Made by a program: the position numbers and the translations under genes. The notes beneath the pieces are model-generated. The model saw only the letters and a list, made by a program, of their open reading frames with translations. It was not told the origin of the DNA and ran no database searches. This document shows, one piece after another, positions 16,310 through 24,268 of a stretch of DNA of 64,000 nucleotides (position 1 is its first letter; each line of letters opens with the position of its first letter). The stretch is taken from NCBI GenBank assembly GCA_900542355.1, contig UQNE01000003.1:67001-131000 (forward strand), in the 5' to 3' direction. Source of the stretch: an uncultured Bacteroidales bacterium. Its GTDB lineage: Bacteria > Bacteroidota > Bacteroidia > Bacteroidales > Paludibacteraceae.

Positions 16310-17224
16310 ATGAAACTTAGTATCTTTGTTGTAACATATAATCAAGAGCAATATATCCGCCAAGCATTAGATAGTATCTTGATGCAAAAGGTTGATTTTG
16401 ACTATGAGGTGATTGTTGGCGAGGATTGTTCTATGGATGGAACGGGTGCACTTTGTGATGAATATGCTGCAAAATATCCGTTTTTTCACATCTATCATCA
16501 CAAAACCAATCTTGGACTGGTTAAGAACTGGGAATTTGTTCTAAATCATTGTACGGGGGAATATGTGGCAATGTTAGAAGGGGATGACTATTGGATAGAT
16601 GCTCATAAACTTCAAAAACAGGTAACGTGGTTAGATGAACATCCTGACTATGTAATCACAAGCACAAATGTTCGTGTTTTATGTGAGAATGGAAACAACG
16701 CTGAGACAAATCTGTGGTTTAACCCAAGGAAAGAAGGAAATGTCAATCCCATAGAATATCTTTGTCCGGGTATATGTCATACTAGTTCTGTTGTGATGCG
16801 AAATGTGTTATCTGATATGAAATATCCTGATTGGGTTTTTATCACAGATACGTTTACATTTCTCCTGGCTGCAAAGTATGGAAAGGCATACCATTTTGAA
16901 AACGAGATGTCGGTTTATCGCCGACATGGTAACAATGTGACACAACAAGACTCATTTGCCAATGTACAATCCACAATGCGTTGGGCTACACAGCATAGAA
17001 AAATGCAGGATATGTTTCCGTTTTTGAAAACTCAATTGGCAACTTTTGAGGATGGAGAATTAATGCATTTAAGCCAAGTTCCTTATAAGCAGGTACCACA
17101 TAGTTTATGGAAATATCGTTTGCGTTATATGTGCTTACACAAACATTTGTTTTTTTCTAAGTTTGCATTAAAAACACTCTATATTATGTTACGACCTAAC
17201 AAATCTAAGAACAATTTCCTATGA
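16310..17224 (+). CDS. Glycosyltransferase family 2
   Basis: 304 residues from MKLSIFVVTYNQ; the frame is open a little upstream only from a TTG. GT-A fold signature: NQEQYIRQALDSIL, EVIVGEDCSMDGT and the donor/metal site LEGDDYWI (about 92-99), then a conserved YRRHGNN near residue 203. Such enzymes add single sugars to a lipid-linked glycan on the cytoplasmic side. Its stop overlaps the next start (ATGA). It is close kin to the GT2 at 37449 (shared GDDYW..KLQKQV). Donor and acceptor cannot be told from sequence. Confidence 0.88.
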   Translation: MKLSIFVVTYNQEQYIRQALDSILMQKVDFDYEVIVGEDCSMDGTGALCDEYAAKYPFFHIYHHKTNLGLVKNWEFVLNHCTGEYVAMLEGDDYWIDAHKLQKQVTWLDEHPDYVITSTNVRVLCENGNNAETNLWFNPRKEGNVNPIEYLCPGICHTSSVVMRNVLSDMKYPDWVFITDTFTFLLAAKYGKAYHFENEMSVYRRHGNNVTQQDSFANVQSTMRWATQHRKMQDMFPFLKTQLATFEDGELMHLSQVPYKQVPHSLWKYRLRYMCLHKHLFFSKFALKTLYIMLRPNKSKNNFL

Positions 17225-18168
17225 AATCAAATTATGCTCCGATAGTCCTTTTTGTGTATGCTCGTCCTCATCACACCCGACGTGTGATAGAGGCTTTGTT
17301 AAAGAATGATTTAGCCAATCATTCAGATTTATACATATATGCTGATGGACCTAAAATAACAGCCACAGAGCAAGAACGCAAAAATATACAACTTGTCCGT
17401 GAGTTTATTCATACGATAGTCGGATTTAATAGCGTAACTATCATTGAACAACAATCTAACAAGGGACTCGACCCCTCTGAAATAGATGCAATTACAGAGA
17501 TAGTCGAGAAATACGGAGAAGTGATAGCCTTAGAGGATGATACAATACCTCATCCTTATTTTTTGCATTTTATGAACGATGCTCTTGCATTTTATGAGAA
17601 CAATAAGAGGGTTTATGCCGTTGGTTCTTATTCTCCCAAGTTGCCTTTCTTGCAATCCATAGAAAGTGATGTGTATGTATCATATCGTTGTGAATCTTAT
17701 GGGTGGGCTACATGGCAAGATAGGTGGACACAATGTAATTGGGACATACACACTTATGATATTGTACAGCACCCAACGGCATATAAAATTTTTAGATACA
17801 ATCGAGGTGGTGGAGATTTATATGATTCCTTGTTGGATGTCGTTGAAGGCAGGACGGATGCTTGGGATGCGCGATGGCAGCATTGTCTCTACCTGCATAA
17901 TGCAGTTTGTGTCAGACCTACTCACTCTTTGTCCTATAACATTGGTTTTGATGGAACCGGTGTACATTGTGGTACCGTACAATCTTATGAAACATCAGTT
18001 TGGATGCCTGATATGTATGATAAACCACAATACAATTTCTCTTTTTTCCGATGTACGTATGTCTCGCCATCTATAGTGTACAAGATGAGAAATTTTTATC
18101 GATATGACAAAACACCATGGTGGATTAAGTTAAAGCGAAAAATAAAACGCTTTCTATTCGCGAAATGA
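17221..18168 (+). CDS. Glycosyltransferase, GT-A-like (first of two paralogues)
   Basis: 315 residues opening with APIVLFVYARPHHTRRVIEA, with an acidic metal site VIALEDDTIPHPYF (about 98-111) and a conserved SYGWATWQDRW stretch (about 159-169). The protein at 26064 shares all three blocks (APIVLFVYNRPEHTRR, VIVMEDDLQTSP, SWGWATWQDRW), so the locus contains two members of this family, probably acting on similar donors. It is coupled by ATGA overlaps to both neighbours, placing it in the middle of a three-gene glycosyltransferase operon. Sugar specificity unknown. Confidence 0.82.
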   Translation: MKSNYAPIVLFVYARPHHTRRVIEALLKNDLANHSDLYIYADGPKITATEQERKNIQLVREFIHTIVGFNSVTIIEQQSNKGLDPSEIDAITEIVEKYGEVIALEDDTIPHPYFLHFMNDALAFYENNKRVYAVGSYSPKLPFLQSIESDVYVSYRCESYGWATWQDRWTQCNWDIHTYDIVQHPTAYKIFRYNRGGGDLYDSLLDVVEGRTDAWDARWQHCLYLHNAVCVRPTHSLSYNIGFDGTGVHCGTVQSYETSVWMPDMYDKPQYNFSFFRCTYVSPSIVYKMRNFYRYDKTPWWIKLKRKIKRFLFAK

Positions 18169-19400
18169 GCAGAAAAATTTTGCATATAGGTACTAGTACA
18201 CAAGGTGGGGCAGGTGCTGCGATGTTGCGCATCCACCTTTCTTTGTTGGAGTTAGGTGTGGAAAGTAAAGTCTTGGTTCGAGATACACCAACACAACAAC
18301 GAGAGGTCTATGTCGCTCCTACCGCATCACATCGTGGCTTTTGGTATGCCACTAAATTGGGACGTTTCATTCGGCGTTTTTTGCATCGAATAAATTGCTA
18401 TATATCCAATAGAGATTATATATTGTTTCAATATGCAAAATTTAGGCATACTCAACAATGTTGCATTACGCTTCCTGTATCAGAGTATGATTTATCCACA
18501 AATCCTTTGGTGGAATGGGCGGATATTATTCATTTGCATTGGGTGGAAGATTTCTTGGATTACCCCACTTTTTTCACTAAAGTGAACAAGCCGATTGTCT
18601 GGACGTTCCATGATATGAATGCATTTATGGGATGTTTCCATCATATTAGATTGAAAGATAAATATGCAACGTTGTTGGGAAATCTGGAACGGCGTTGTTA
18701 TGATACCAAGAAACAGGCATTATCAAACTGCTCCAACCTAACTTTAGTGGCGTTATCCGATGAAATGCATACATACATAGAAAACCACGAACTTTACAGA
18801 GGGCGACCTGTTTTTGATATTCCCAATAGTGTAGATACAGATATGTTCACTATTGGAGATATGCAAGAAGCACGATCTTTATTTGGGGTGCAAGAGAATG
18901 CATTTGTGTTTTTATTTGCCAATGGGAATTTGAATGATACAGAAAAGGGGTTGCAAGAATTGGTGAACGCGTTTCAATATATCCAACATCTTCCTGCTAA
19001 TTCTTGTTTATTATGTGTTGGAAATGGTGTGATTCCGCCTTGTATTATTCCTGTAATACATATTCATAAAGTTAATGATCCTGCTATAATGGCTCGCCTC
19101 TATCAGGCTGCGAACGTATTGGTTATGCCGTCTCATCAAGAAGCCTTTCCTTTAACTCCTATAGAAGCAATGTCTTGCGGTACTCCTGTCGTTATTACAC
19201 CTGTCAGTGGGGCTGCGGATATGATGACACAAGATACGGGTGTTATTGCGGAGGACTACTCTCCTGAGACTATAGGACAAGCAATAGAGATTGCTTTGAA
19301 ACGCACCTACAATTCGGCTAATATCCGCTGGCACGTGTTGGAAAATTATACATTGCAGCACATTGGCATATTGTACCGAAATTTGTATAATCAACTATAG
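18165..19400 (+). CDS. Glycosyltransferase family 4
   Basis: 411 residues with GT-B architecture: an N-terminal domain starting KILHIGTSTQGGAGAAMLRIH and a C-terminal domain ending in the EX7E-type segment PSHQEAFPLTPIEAMSCGTPVV (Glu residues about 328 and 336, shown in part here as SHQEAF and IEAMSCGTPV). The family transfers sugars from nucleotide donors with retention of configuration. It overlaps the preceding gene by ATGA. The next 297 bp hold a repeat and the promoter of the RhuM gene, so it ends this operon. Confidence 0.9.
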   Translation: MSRKILHIGTSTQGGAGAAMLRIHLSLLELGVESKVLVRDTPTQQREVYVAPTASHRGFWYATKLGRFIRRFLHRINCYISNRDYILFQYAKFRHTQQCCITLPVSEYDLSTNPLVEWADIIHLHWVEDFLDYPTFFTKVNKPIVWTFHDMNAFMGCFHHIRLKDKYATLLGNLERRCYDTKKQALSNCSNLTLVALSDEMHTYIENHELYRGRPVFDIPNSVDTDMFTIGDMQEARSLFGVQENAFVFLFANGNLNDTEKGLQELVNAFQYIQHLPANSCLLCVGNGVIPPCIIPVIHIHKVNDPAIMARLYQAANVLVMPSHQEAFPLTPIEAMSCGTPVVITPVSGAADMMTQDTGVIAEDYSPETIGQAIEIALKRTYNSANIRWHVLENYTLQHIGILYRNLYNQL

Positions 19401-19496
19401 CCATTGACGCAATTATACCCCCCAAAAAAATATCCTCAACAGAACTAAATCACTCTGAATTACTTTATATCTATTCCTTTACTTTGTGCTAACAAC

Positions 19497-19530
19497 AATA
19501 GGTGATTAATAGGTGATTCCCGATATCATA
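19497..19530 (+). repeat. GGTGATTA composite repeat, copy 1
   Basis: Two tandem AATAGGTGATT units followed by CCCGATATCATACCG. A nearly identical composite stands at 36685-36727, and inverted relatives at 42112 and 63715. Confidence 0.75.
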
Positions 19531-19603
19531 CCGAATTTCTCACGTTCTTTTTGTCTCAATATCCCCGAATATCATCCAATACCATGCAAAACCTTATCCA
19601 CAC

Positions 19604-19634
19604 TTGCACAATCCAAATCTTTTCCGTATCTTTG
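19604..19634 (+). promoter_or_regulatory. Promoter of the RhuM gene
   Basis: TTGC at 19604-19607 and TATCTTTG at 19627-19634, spacer 19 nt. The TTTGTAGCC that ends it matches the promoter before the 36838 gene. Confidence 0.75.
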
Positions 19635-19697
19635 TAGCCGTAACAACCAAGAGGAGTAACTGGCTATAATAAAAGCAGATATACAAACTAAAGGATA

Positions 19698-20714
19698 ATG
19701 GATGACAAGGGACAGATATTGCTTTATCAAACCGCTAATGGCACAAACCGGATAGAGGTGCGTTTGCAGAATGAGACTGTTTGGCTCACACTCGACCAAA
19801 TGGCAGAACTCTTTCAGCGCAACAAATCCACCATCTCGCGCCATACCAAAAATATCTTGGAGACAGGCGAATTGCGGGCGGACTCAACCGTTGCGTTTTT
19901 TGCAACGGTTCAAGCAGAAGGGAACAGACAGGTAGAACGTAAAATAGCGTTTTATAACCTTGATATGATTATCTCTGTGGGCTATCGGGTCAATTCGCTT
20001 CGTGGTGTGCAGTTCCGTCAATGGGCGACATCTGTCTTGCGTGAATATCTGATAAAAGGTTTTGCTCTCAATGATGACTTGCTCAAGAACGCAGGCAATG
20101 GCAACTATTTCGACGAACTCTTGTCGCGCATACGGGACATACGTTCTTCGGAAAAAGTCTTTTACCGTAAGATATTGGAGATATACGCCCTCAGTATAGA
20201 TTATGACCCGCGCTCCGAGACCACGCAACGTTTCTTCCAAACGGTGCAAAACAAGATGCACTTCTCTGCTCACGGACATACCGCTGCCGAGTTGATATAT
20301 GCGCGTGCTGATGCTGACAAAGACTTTATGGGGCTTACTTCGTGGACAGGAACAATGCCACAGCGGCACGATGCCGAGGTTGCGAAGAATTATCTGACTA
20401 TGGAAGAGTTGGATACCCTTAATCGGATAGTGAGCCTCTATTTGGACTTTGCCGAATTGCAGGCGCAAAACCATACCCCGATGTATATGAGCGATTGGAT
20501 TCGGAAACTGGATGATTTCCTCAAACTGTCAGGCAAACAACTGCTTACCCATGCCGGTAATATCTCTGCAGAAGTGGCAAAGGCAAAAGCTGATGCCGAA
20601 TATAATAAGTTCCATACTCGCATACAGCAGCAACTCTCGCCTGTAGAACTCCATTTCTTGGACTCTCTTGAAGCCGAACAAAAACAACTGCAGCAACATA
20701 ATAGAGCAAAATAA
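19698..20714 (+). CDS. RhuM-family (virulence RhuM) protein
   Basis: 338 residues typical of the RhuM family: WLTLDQMAELFQRNKSTISRH (about 29-49, a helix-turn-helix-like part), YNLDMIISVGYRVNS (about 90-104) and RGVQFRQWATSVLREY. The family was first noted in a Salmonella pathogenicity island, and members are scattered through mobile and accessory regions; their biochemical role is not known. It is not a glycan enzyme and interrupts the locus. GC content is nearer the chromosome than the DUF262 island. A promoter lies 64 bp upstream. Confidence 0.85.
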   Translation: MDDKGQILLYQTANGTNRIEVRLQNETVWLTLDQMAELFQRNKSTISRHTKNILETGELRADSTVAFFATVQAEGNRQVERKIAFYNLDMIISVGYRVNSLRGVQFRQWATSVLREYLIKGFALNDDLLKNAGNGNYFDELLSRIRDIRSSEKVFYRKILEIYALSIDYDPRSETTQRFFQTVQNKMHFSAHGHTAAELIYARADADKDFMGLTSWTGTMPQRHDAEVAKNYLTMEELDTLNRIVSLYLDFAELQAQNHTPMYMSDWIRKLDDFLKLSGKQLLTHAGNISAEVAKAKADAEYNKFHTRIQQQLSPVELHFLDSLEAEQKQLQQHNRAK

Positions 20715-20790
20715 CTTACACGCAGTAATTTACATAAAATAGTCTTTACACATAATAACCAACATGAAATAATTTACACGCAGTTAAGTC
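20710..20790. repeat. TTTACACGCAGTAA-type repeats between rhuM and the 140-aa gene
   Basis: TTACACGCAGT occurs twice (about 20717 and 20775), with looser relatives between them (TTACATAAAATAG, TTTACACATAATAA). The last copy abuts the start codon as ACACGCAGTTAAGTC, matching ATACGCAGTTCAGTT before the paralogue at 36838. Confidence 0.6.
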
Positions 20791-21210
20791 ATGAGCAAAG
20801 TCATTTTAACCGACCCGGTAGAGAGTCTCAAAGGCAAAATCTCCAAGAAAGGGGAGACTGTTTTCCGTTGCAAGCAATATCGTGATGAGCAGGGGCATAT
20901 TGTGAGTCGGGGACCTCAAGAGGCTTATGTTATCGCCAATCCCCGCAATCGTAAGAAGAATCCGCCCTCGGGTGCGGAGAAACAGCATCTCGAACTCTTT
21001 GGTGAGGCAAGTCGCCGTGCCAAAGCCGAGTTGGCTATGGACTCTCCGCGTCGTGCTTATTGGTTGCAGCGTTTCCAAGCCCAGCTCTCCAAACCCGAGC
21101 ACACTGACCCCGCAGACCCGACTTCCCCGTTGCGTAAAACCTACCAACAACTCCATCCCTTTGTCCGCGCCACTATCTACTACGACCTCAAAGCACAAGA
21201 TATATTCTAA
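20791..21210 (+). CDS. 140-residue protein of unknown function, paralogue A
   Basis: 139 residues, basic and hydrophilic, without signal or membrane segment. It is roughly two-thirds identical to the protein at 36838, with shared blocks KGETVFRCKQYRDE, GPQEAYVIANPR and SPRRAYWLQRFQAQL. The family is not one I recognise. The two genes share their upstream sequence, stand beside glycan genes and lie downstream of the same composite repeat, so they may be part of a small recombining or mobile unit. A nucleic-acid-binding role would fit the charge, but this is only a guess. Confidence 0.7.
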   Translation: MSKVILTDPVESLKGKISKKGETVFRCKQYRDEQGHIVSRGPQEAYVIANPRNRKKNPPSGAEKQHLELFGEASRRAKAELAMDSPRRAYWLQRFQAQLSKPEHTDPADPTSPLRKTYQQLHPFVRATIYYDLKAQDIF

Positions 21211-21246
21211 GCAGATTAAGTTTTGAATTTATAGTTTATCCATCCC

Positions 21247-22044
21247 ATGGTACAAGAGATAAGGACAATAGTTAAAGAGGCGTATGTAGAAGTATTAACT
21301 TCTATTTTTGAACAACACTCAAATGATTTTCTCCCTTTAATAGCGAGAGGAGAATACTATGAGCATGGTATTAAGGGAATATCCAACTATATGCTTGACT
21401 ATATGGGGGATATTTATCGTGATAAGACCCGACAAAAGTTTTATGAAATGTATTTGAATAGGAATTACTTGAAAGAGGGTTTTTACTACACAAAATCAGA
21501 AAATGGCTTTTTTGACTTGAACATAGAGATAATGATATTCTCTCAAATATGGGAATCTACTTATTTCTTGAAATTTTTGGTGCGTATTGCTACTATTATA
21601 TCGGAGGGAGGGTATAAATGGGAAAAAGAAATCCCATCACGGGATTTATTTGGATTTATCAAGAATAACATATTTGTGCCATTGGAGAGAAAGCACTTTA
21701 AGTTAGGAAGTTTGCTGCGCGATAACTATAACTCCAAAATTCGGAATGCTTTTGCACATTCCCAATATGACATCGATATGAATAGCCAAATGATTACTTT
21801 TACATATTTGGATCATAATGAGTATTCGACTGAGGAGGTGTCATTTGAGAAGTTCCAAAGTATGTTTTTACATGCTATTATTTTGGACAACTTTTCATTG
21901 GGGATTATTCAAGATATTGGAAAATGGTATCTTCAAAATGGTTATACAGATTTAGGTATTGTGCGATTGTCCAAAGATAAACGCATGCATATAAAGATCA
22001 AAGAGCGATTTGGTCAACCTTACTATTACACCGAAAAACAATGA
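21247..22044 (+). CDS. HEPN-like protein of unknown function
   Basis: 265 residues. The segment KIRNAFAHSQY (about 160-170) has the RNxxxH motif of HEPN domains, in a helical context (LERKHFKLGSLLRDNYNSK before it). No other domain is evident. AT-rich like the DUF262 island and unlike the two preceding genes. Its stop overlaps the start of a glycosyltransferase (ATGA), so an accessory gene has become coupled to the glycan operon. RNase or nucleotide-sensing activity is inferred from the motif only. Confidence 0.65.
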   Translation: MVQEIRTIVKEAYVEVLTSIFEQHSNDFLPLIARGEYYEHGIKGISNYMLDYMGDIYRDKTRQKFYEMYLNRNYLKEGFYYTKSENGFFDLNIEIMIFSQIWESTYFLKFLVRIATIISEGGYKWEKEIPSRDLFGFIKNNIFVPLERKHFKLGSLLRDNYNSKIRNAFAHSQYDIDMNSQMITFTYLDHNEYSTEEVSFEKFQSMFLHAIILDNFSLGIIQDIGKWYLQNGYTDLGIVRLSKDKRMHIKIKERFGQPYYYTEKQ

Positions 22045-22859
22045 AACTCTCCATTATAACCATCAACTACAACAATCTTGCCGGCTTGCGCAGGACTGTA
22101 GAATCTGTATTTGCGCAGACTTATCATGATTTCGAGTATATCATCATCGATGGTGCCAGTACGGATGGTTCTCGTGAGTATTTGAATACTGTTCAAACAG
22201 ATAATTTACATGCTGCAAACCAACTTGCAAACTTGCATATTGTCTCAGAACCCGATACGGGAATCTACAATGCGATGAACAAAGGCATCCGCTTAGCCTA
22301 TGGTGAGTATTGCCTTTTTCTCAATAGCGGAGACTTCTTGATAGAAGTAAATGTGTTGCAAAGGGTGTTTGAGCAACCTGTTGAGGCGGATATTCTCTGT
22401 GCGAGGTGCAATGTGTCTGATAATGGTCAAGTAGTATGGACAAGTAATCCCCCTCAGAATGTTACATTTGGAACATTGTATTTTGTAGGGCTATCGCATC
22501 AATCTACATTTATTCGCCGCTCTTTATTTGATAGCGTTGGTATGTACGATGAGACATACAGATACAACGCCGATACGGAGTTTTGGTATCGTGCGATAAT
22601 CATTCATAATGCAACTACGCAATGTGTTGATGTGATAACTACGGACTATAATTTAGATGGTGTATCTGCCACGCACAAAAATGATTTGTCATTCAAAGAG
22701 GAACATCGGCGTATTAAATCTAATCCGTTGTTTGCTAAATTTATTCCTGATTACGAACAATGGCGTTGTGAAAAATCTGTTGTCAACGAATATGTATGGA
22801 TAAATTCATATCCGGTTCTGCGTAGGTTATTACATTTGATACATCGTATAACTAAATAG
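22041..22859 (+). CDS. Glycosyltransferase family 2 (WcaA-like)
   Basis: 272 residues: MKLSIITINYNNLAGLRRT, the Asp motif IIIDGASTDGS (about 35-45), then EPDTGIYNAMNKGIRLAYGEY and the metal site FLNSGDFL (about 94-101). This is the GT2 subtype common in fucose-containing polysaccharide loci. The protein at 29615 belongs to the same subtype (IIIDGASTDAS, GIYHAMNKGIRMAQGEY). The start is fixed by the ATGA overlap with the preceding gene. Confidence 0.9.
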   Translation: MKLSIITINYNNLAGLRRTVESVFAQTYHDFEYIIIDGASTDGSREYLNTVQTDNLHAANQLANLHIVSEPDTGIYNAMNKGIRLAYGEYCLFLNSGDFLIEVNVLQRVFEQPVEADILCARCNVSDNGQVVWTSNPPQNVTFGTLYFVGLSHQSTFIRRSLFDSVGMYDETYRYNADTEFWYRAIIIHNATTQCVDVITTDYNLDGVSATHKNDLSFKEEHRRIKSNPLFAKFIPDYEQWRCEKSVVNEYVWINSYPVLRRLLHLIHRITK

Positions 22860-22872
22860 AAACAGGTTTACT

Positions 22873-23106
22873 ATGAAACAATCATCTCCCAAGTGGGCAG
22901 AGGCTTATGCTCAACTCATTGCACTAATGCAGAAGTATGAAACTCAAACTCCTTCAGTAGAGGAGTTGGATTGTGTGATGGAACTAATTAAAGTTGCAAT
23001 GAAAGACGATGTGGATAACCGTGAAGATGTACCCGATAAATCACTTGCCAAAGGCTCAATTGATGCTTTTTGTGACCTTACAAAGCATATTATAAAAAAT
23101 GGCTGA
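22873..23106 (+). CDS. Small protein of unknown function
   Basis: 77 residues, acidic and predicted helical, without signal sequence or recognisable motif. It lies 13 bp after one glycosyltransferase and 20 bp before the next in the same direction, which favours a real gene. Function unknown. Confidence 0.5.
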   Translation: MKQSSPKWAEAYAQLIALMQKYETQTPSVEELDCVMELIKVAMKDDVDNREDVPDKSLAKGSIDAFCDLTKHIIKNG

Positions 23107-23126
23107 CAACGCAAGTTTTAATAGCA

Positions 23127-24266
23127 ATGCACATCCTTTTTATCACACATTATGCCGGTTTCTATGGTGCCAACAAATCGATGTTGACACTTATCTCTTT
23201 GCTGCGTGAGCGTTACAATGTAGAGGCAACAGTATTGCTCCCGCATAGCGGGGTAATGTGTGAGATGCTTGAAAAGAATAGGATACCTTATGTGGTATCG
23301 CACTACTATTGGTGGGTAAATGATAATCATGGCATATTCCAAAAAATACTCAACAAACGCAAGCAACTGCTCAACTATTGGCGGATAAAACATATTCTTT
23401 CTGCATTAGGAGAACAACATTTTGATTTGGTGTATTCCAATTCAGTTACTGTCGATATCGGGCTTTTTATTGCGGAGCGTTTGCATATTCCCCATATATG
23501 GCATTTCCGTGAGAGTCTTGTGCAGTTTCGTTTGTCTTTGTCTTTGTCTTTGTCTTTGTCTTTGTCTTTGTTGCGCAAATCGGTGAATAGTGCGTATATC
23601 TTGATTTCGCACTATATGATGGATTACTATCGACCTTATCTGCCTGCGGATAGGATGTATTGTGTCTACAATGGCGTATCATTGCCATGTGGTGTGAACA
23701 GGGGGCAACCGAATCGATTATTCAACCATCTGAAAGTAGTATGTATCGGCGTGCTGTGCGAGCAGAAAAATCAAATGGAACTGCTAATGGCTCAGTCCGT
23801 CTTGCAACAGCGAGGAATTGTTATTGAGACATTCTTTGTAGGCTCAGCTAAGGCAGAGTACTATGAGCAGATGTGCCAATATATACAGCAACATAACCTA
23901 ATCTCCAATGCCCATATCTTGGGGCATAGCGATGATGTGTACGCTATTATGCAGGATATGAATGTAGGTGTTGTTTGTGCGCACGACGAAGCATTCGGGC
24001 GAGTAACTATCGAGGAGATGCTGATGCGTATGCCGGTGGTGGCAAGCGATTCCGGTGCAAATACCGAGTTGGTGCGGCATGGCATTGACGGCTATATCTA
24101 TCCGCTTGGTGCCGTTGATAAGTTGGCAGATGCATTGCAATGCTATGTGCAAACGCCTCAGTTGTTACAGACGCATGGTGACAGCGCATATCATTATGCT
24201 TTAGAACACTTTTCGGCAGAGCAAAATGCCAACAGTATATATCAGTTAATTAAGAATATCAAATAG
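23127..24266 (+). CDS. Glycosyltransferase family 4 with in-frame Leu-Ser repeat
   Basis: 379 residues, GT-B fold: HILFITHYAGFYGANKSMLT at the N-terminus and, in the C-terminal domain, VVCIGVLCEQKNQ followed by AHDEAFGRVTIEEMLMRMP with the EX7E glutamates (about 291 and 299). Residues about 135-147 are a run of alternating Leu and Ser encoded by six TTTGTC hexamers (23531-23566). Hexamer gain or loss keeps the frame and changes only the length of a surface loop or linker. The gene ends 2 bp before the AsnB-type gene. Confidence 0.9.
   Translation: MHILFITHYAGFYGANKSMLTLISLLRERYNVEATVLLPHSGVMCEMLEKNRIPYVVSHYYWWVNDNHGIFQKILNKRKQLLNYWRIKHILSALGEQHFDLVYSNSVTVDIGLFIAERLHIPHIWHFRESLVQFRLSLSLSLSLSLSLLRKSVNSAYILISHYMMDYYRPYLPADRMYCVYNGVSLPCGVNRGQPNRLFNHLKVVCIGVLCEQKNQMELLMAQSVLQQRGIVIETFFVGSAKAEYYEQMCQYIQQHNLISNAHILGHSDDVYAIMQDMNVGVVCAHDEAFGRVTIEEMLMRMPVVASDSGANTELVRHGIDGYIYPLGAVDKLADALQCYVQTPQLLQTHGDSAYHYALEHFSAEQNANSIYQLIKNIK
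23531..23572 (+). repeat. TTTGTC hexanucleotide tract in a glycosyltransferase gene
   Basis: Six perfect tandem TTTGTC units plus a partial unit, encoding alternating Leu-Ser. Slippage would add or remove two residues per unit without frameshift. Confidence 0.95.
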
Positions 24267-24268
24267 AT

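Noticed and set aside
23531..23572. CRISPR array
   Set aside because: Uninterrupted hexamer repeat without spacers, inside a coding sequence, no cas genes.
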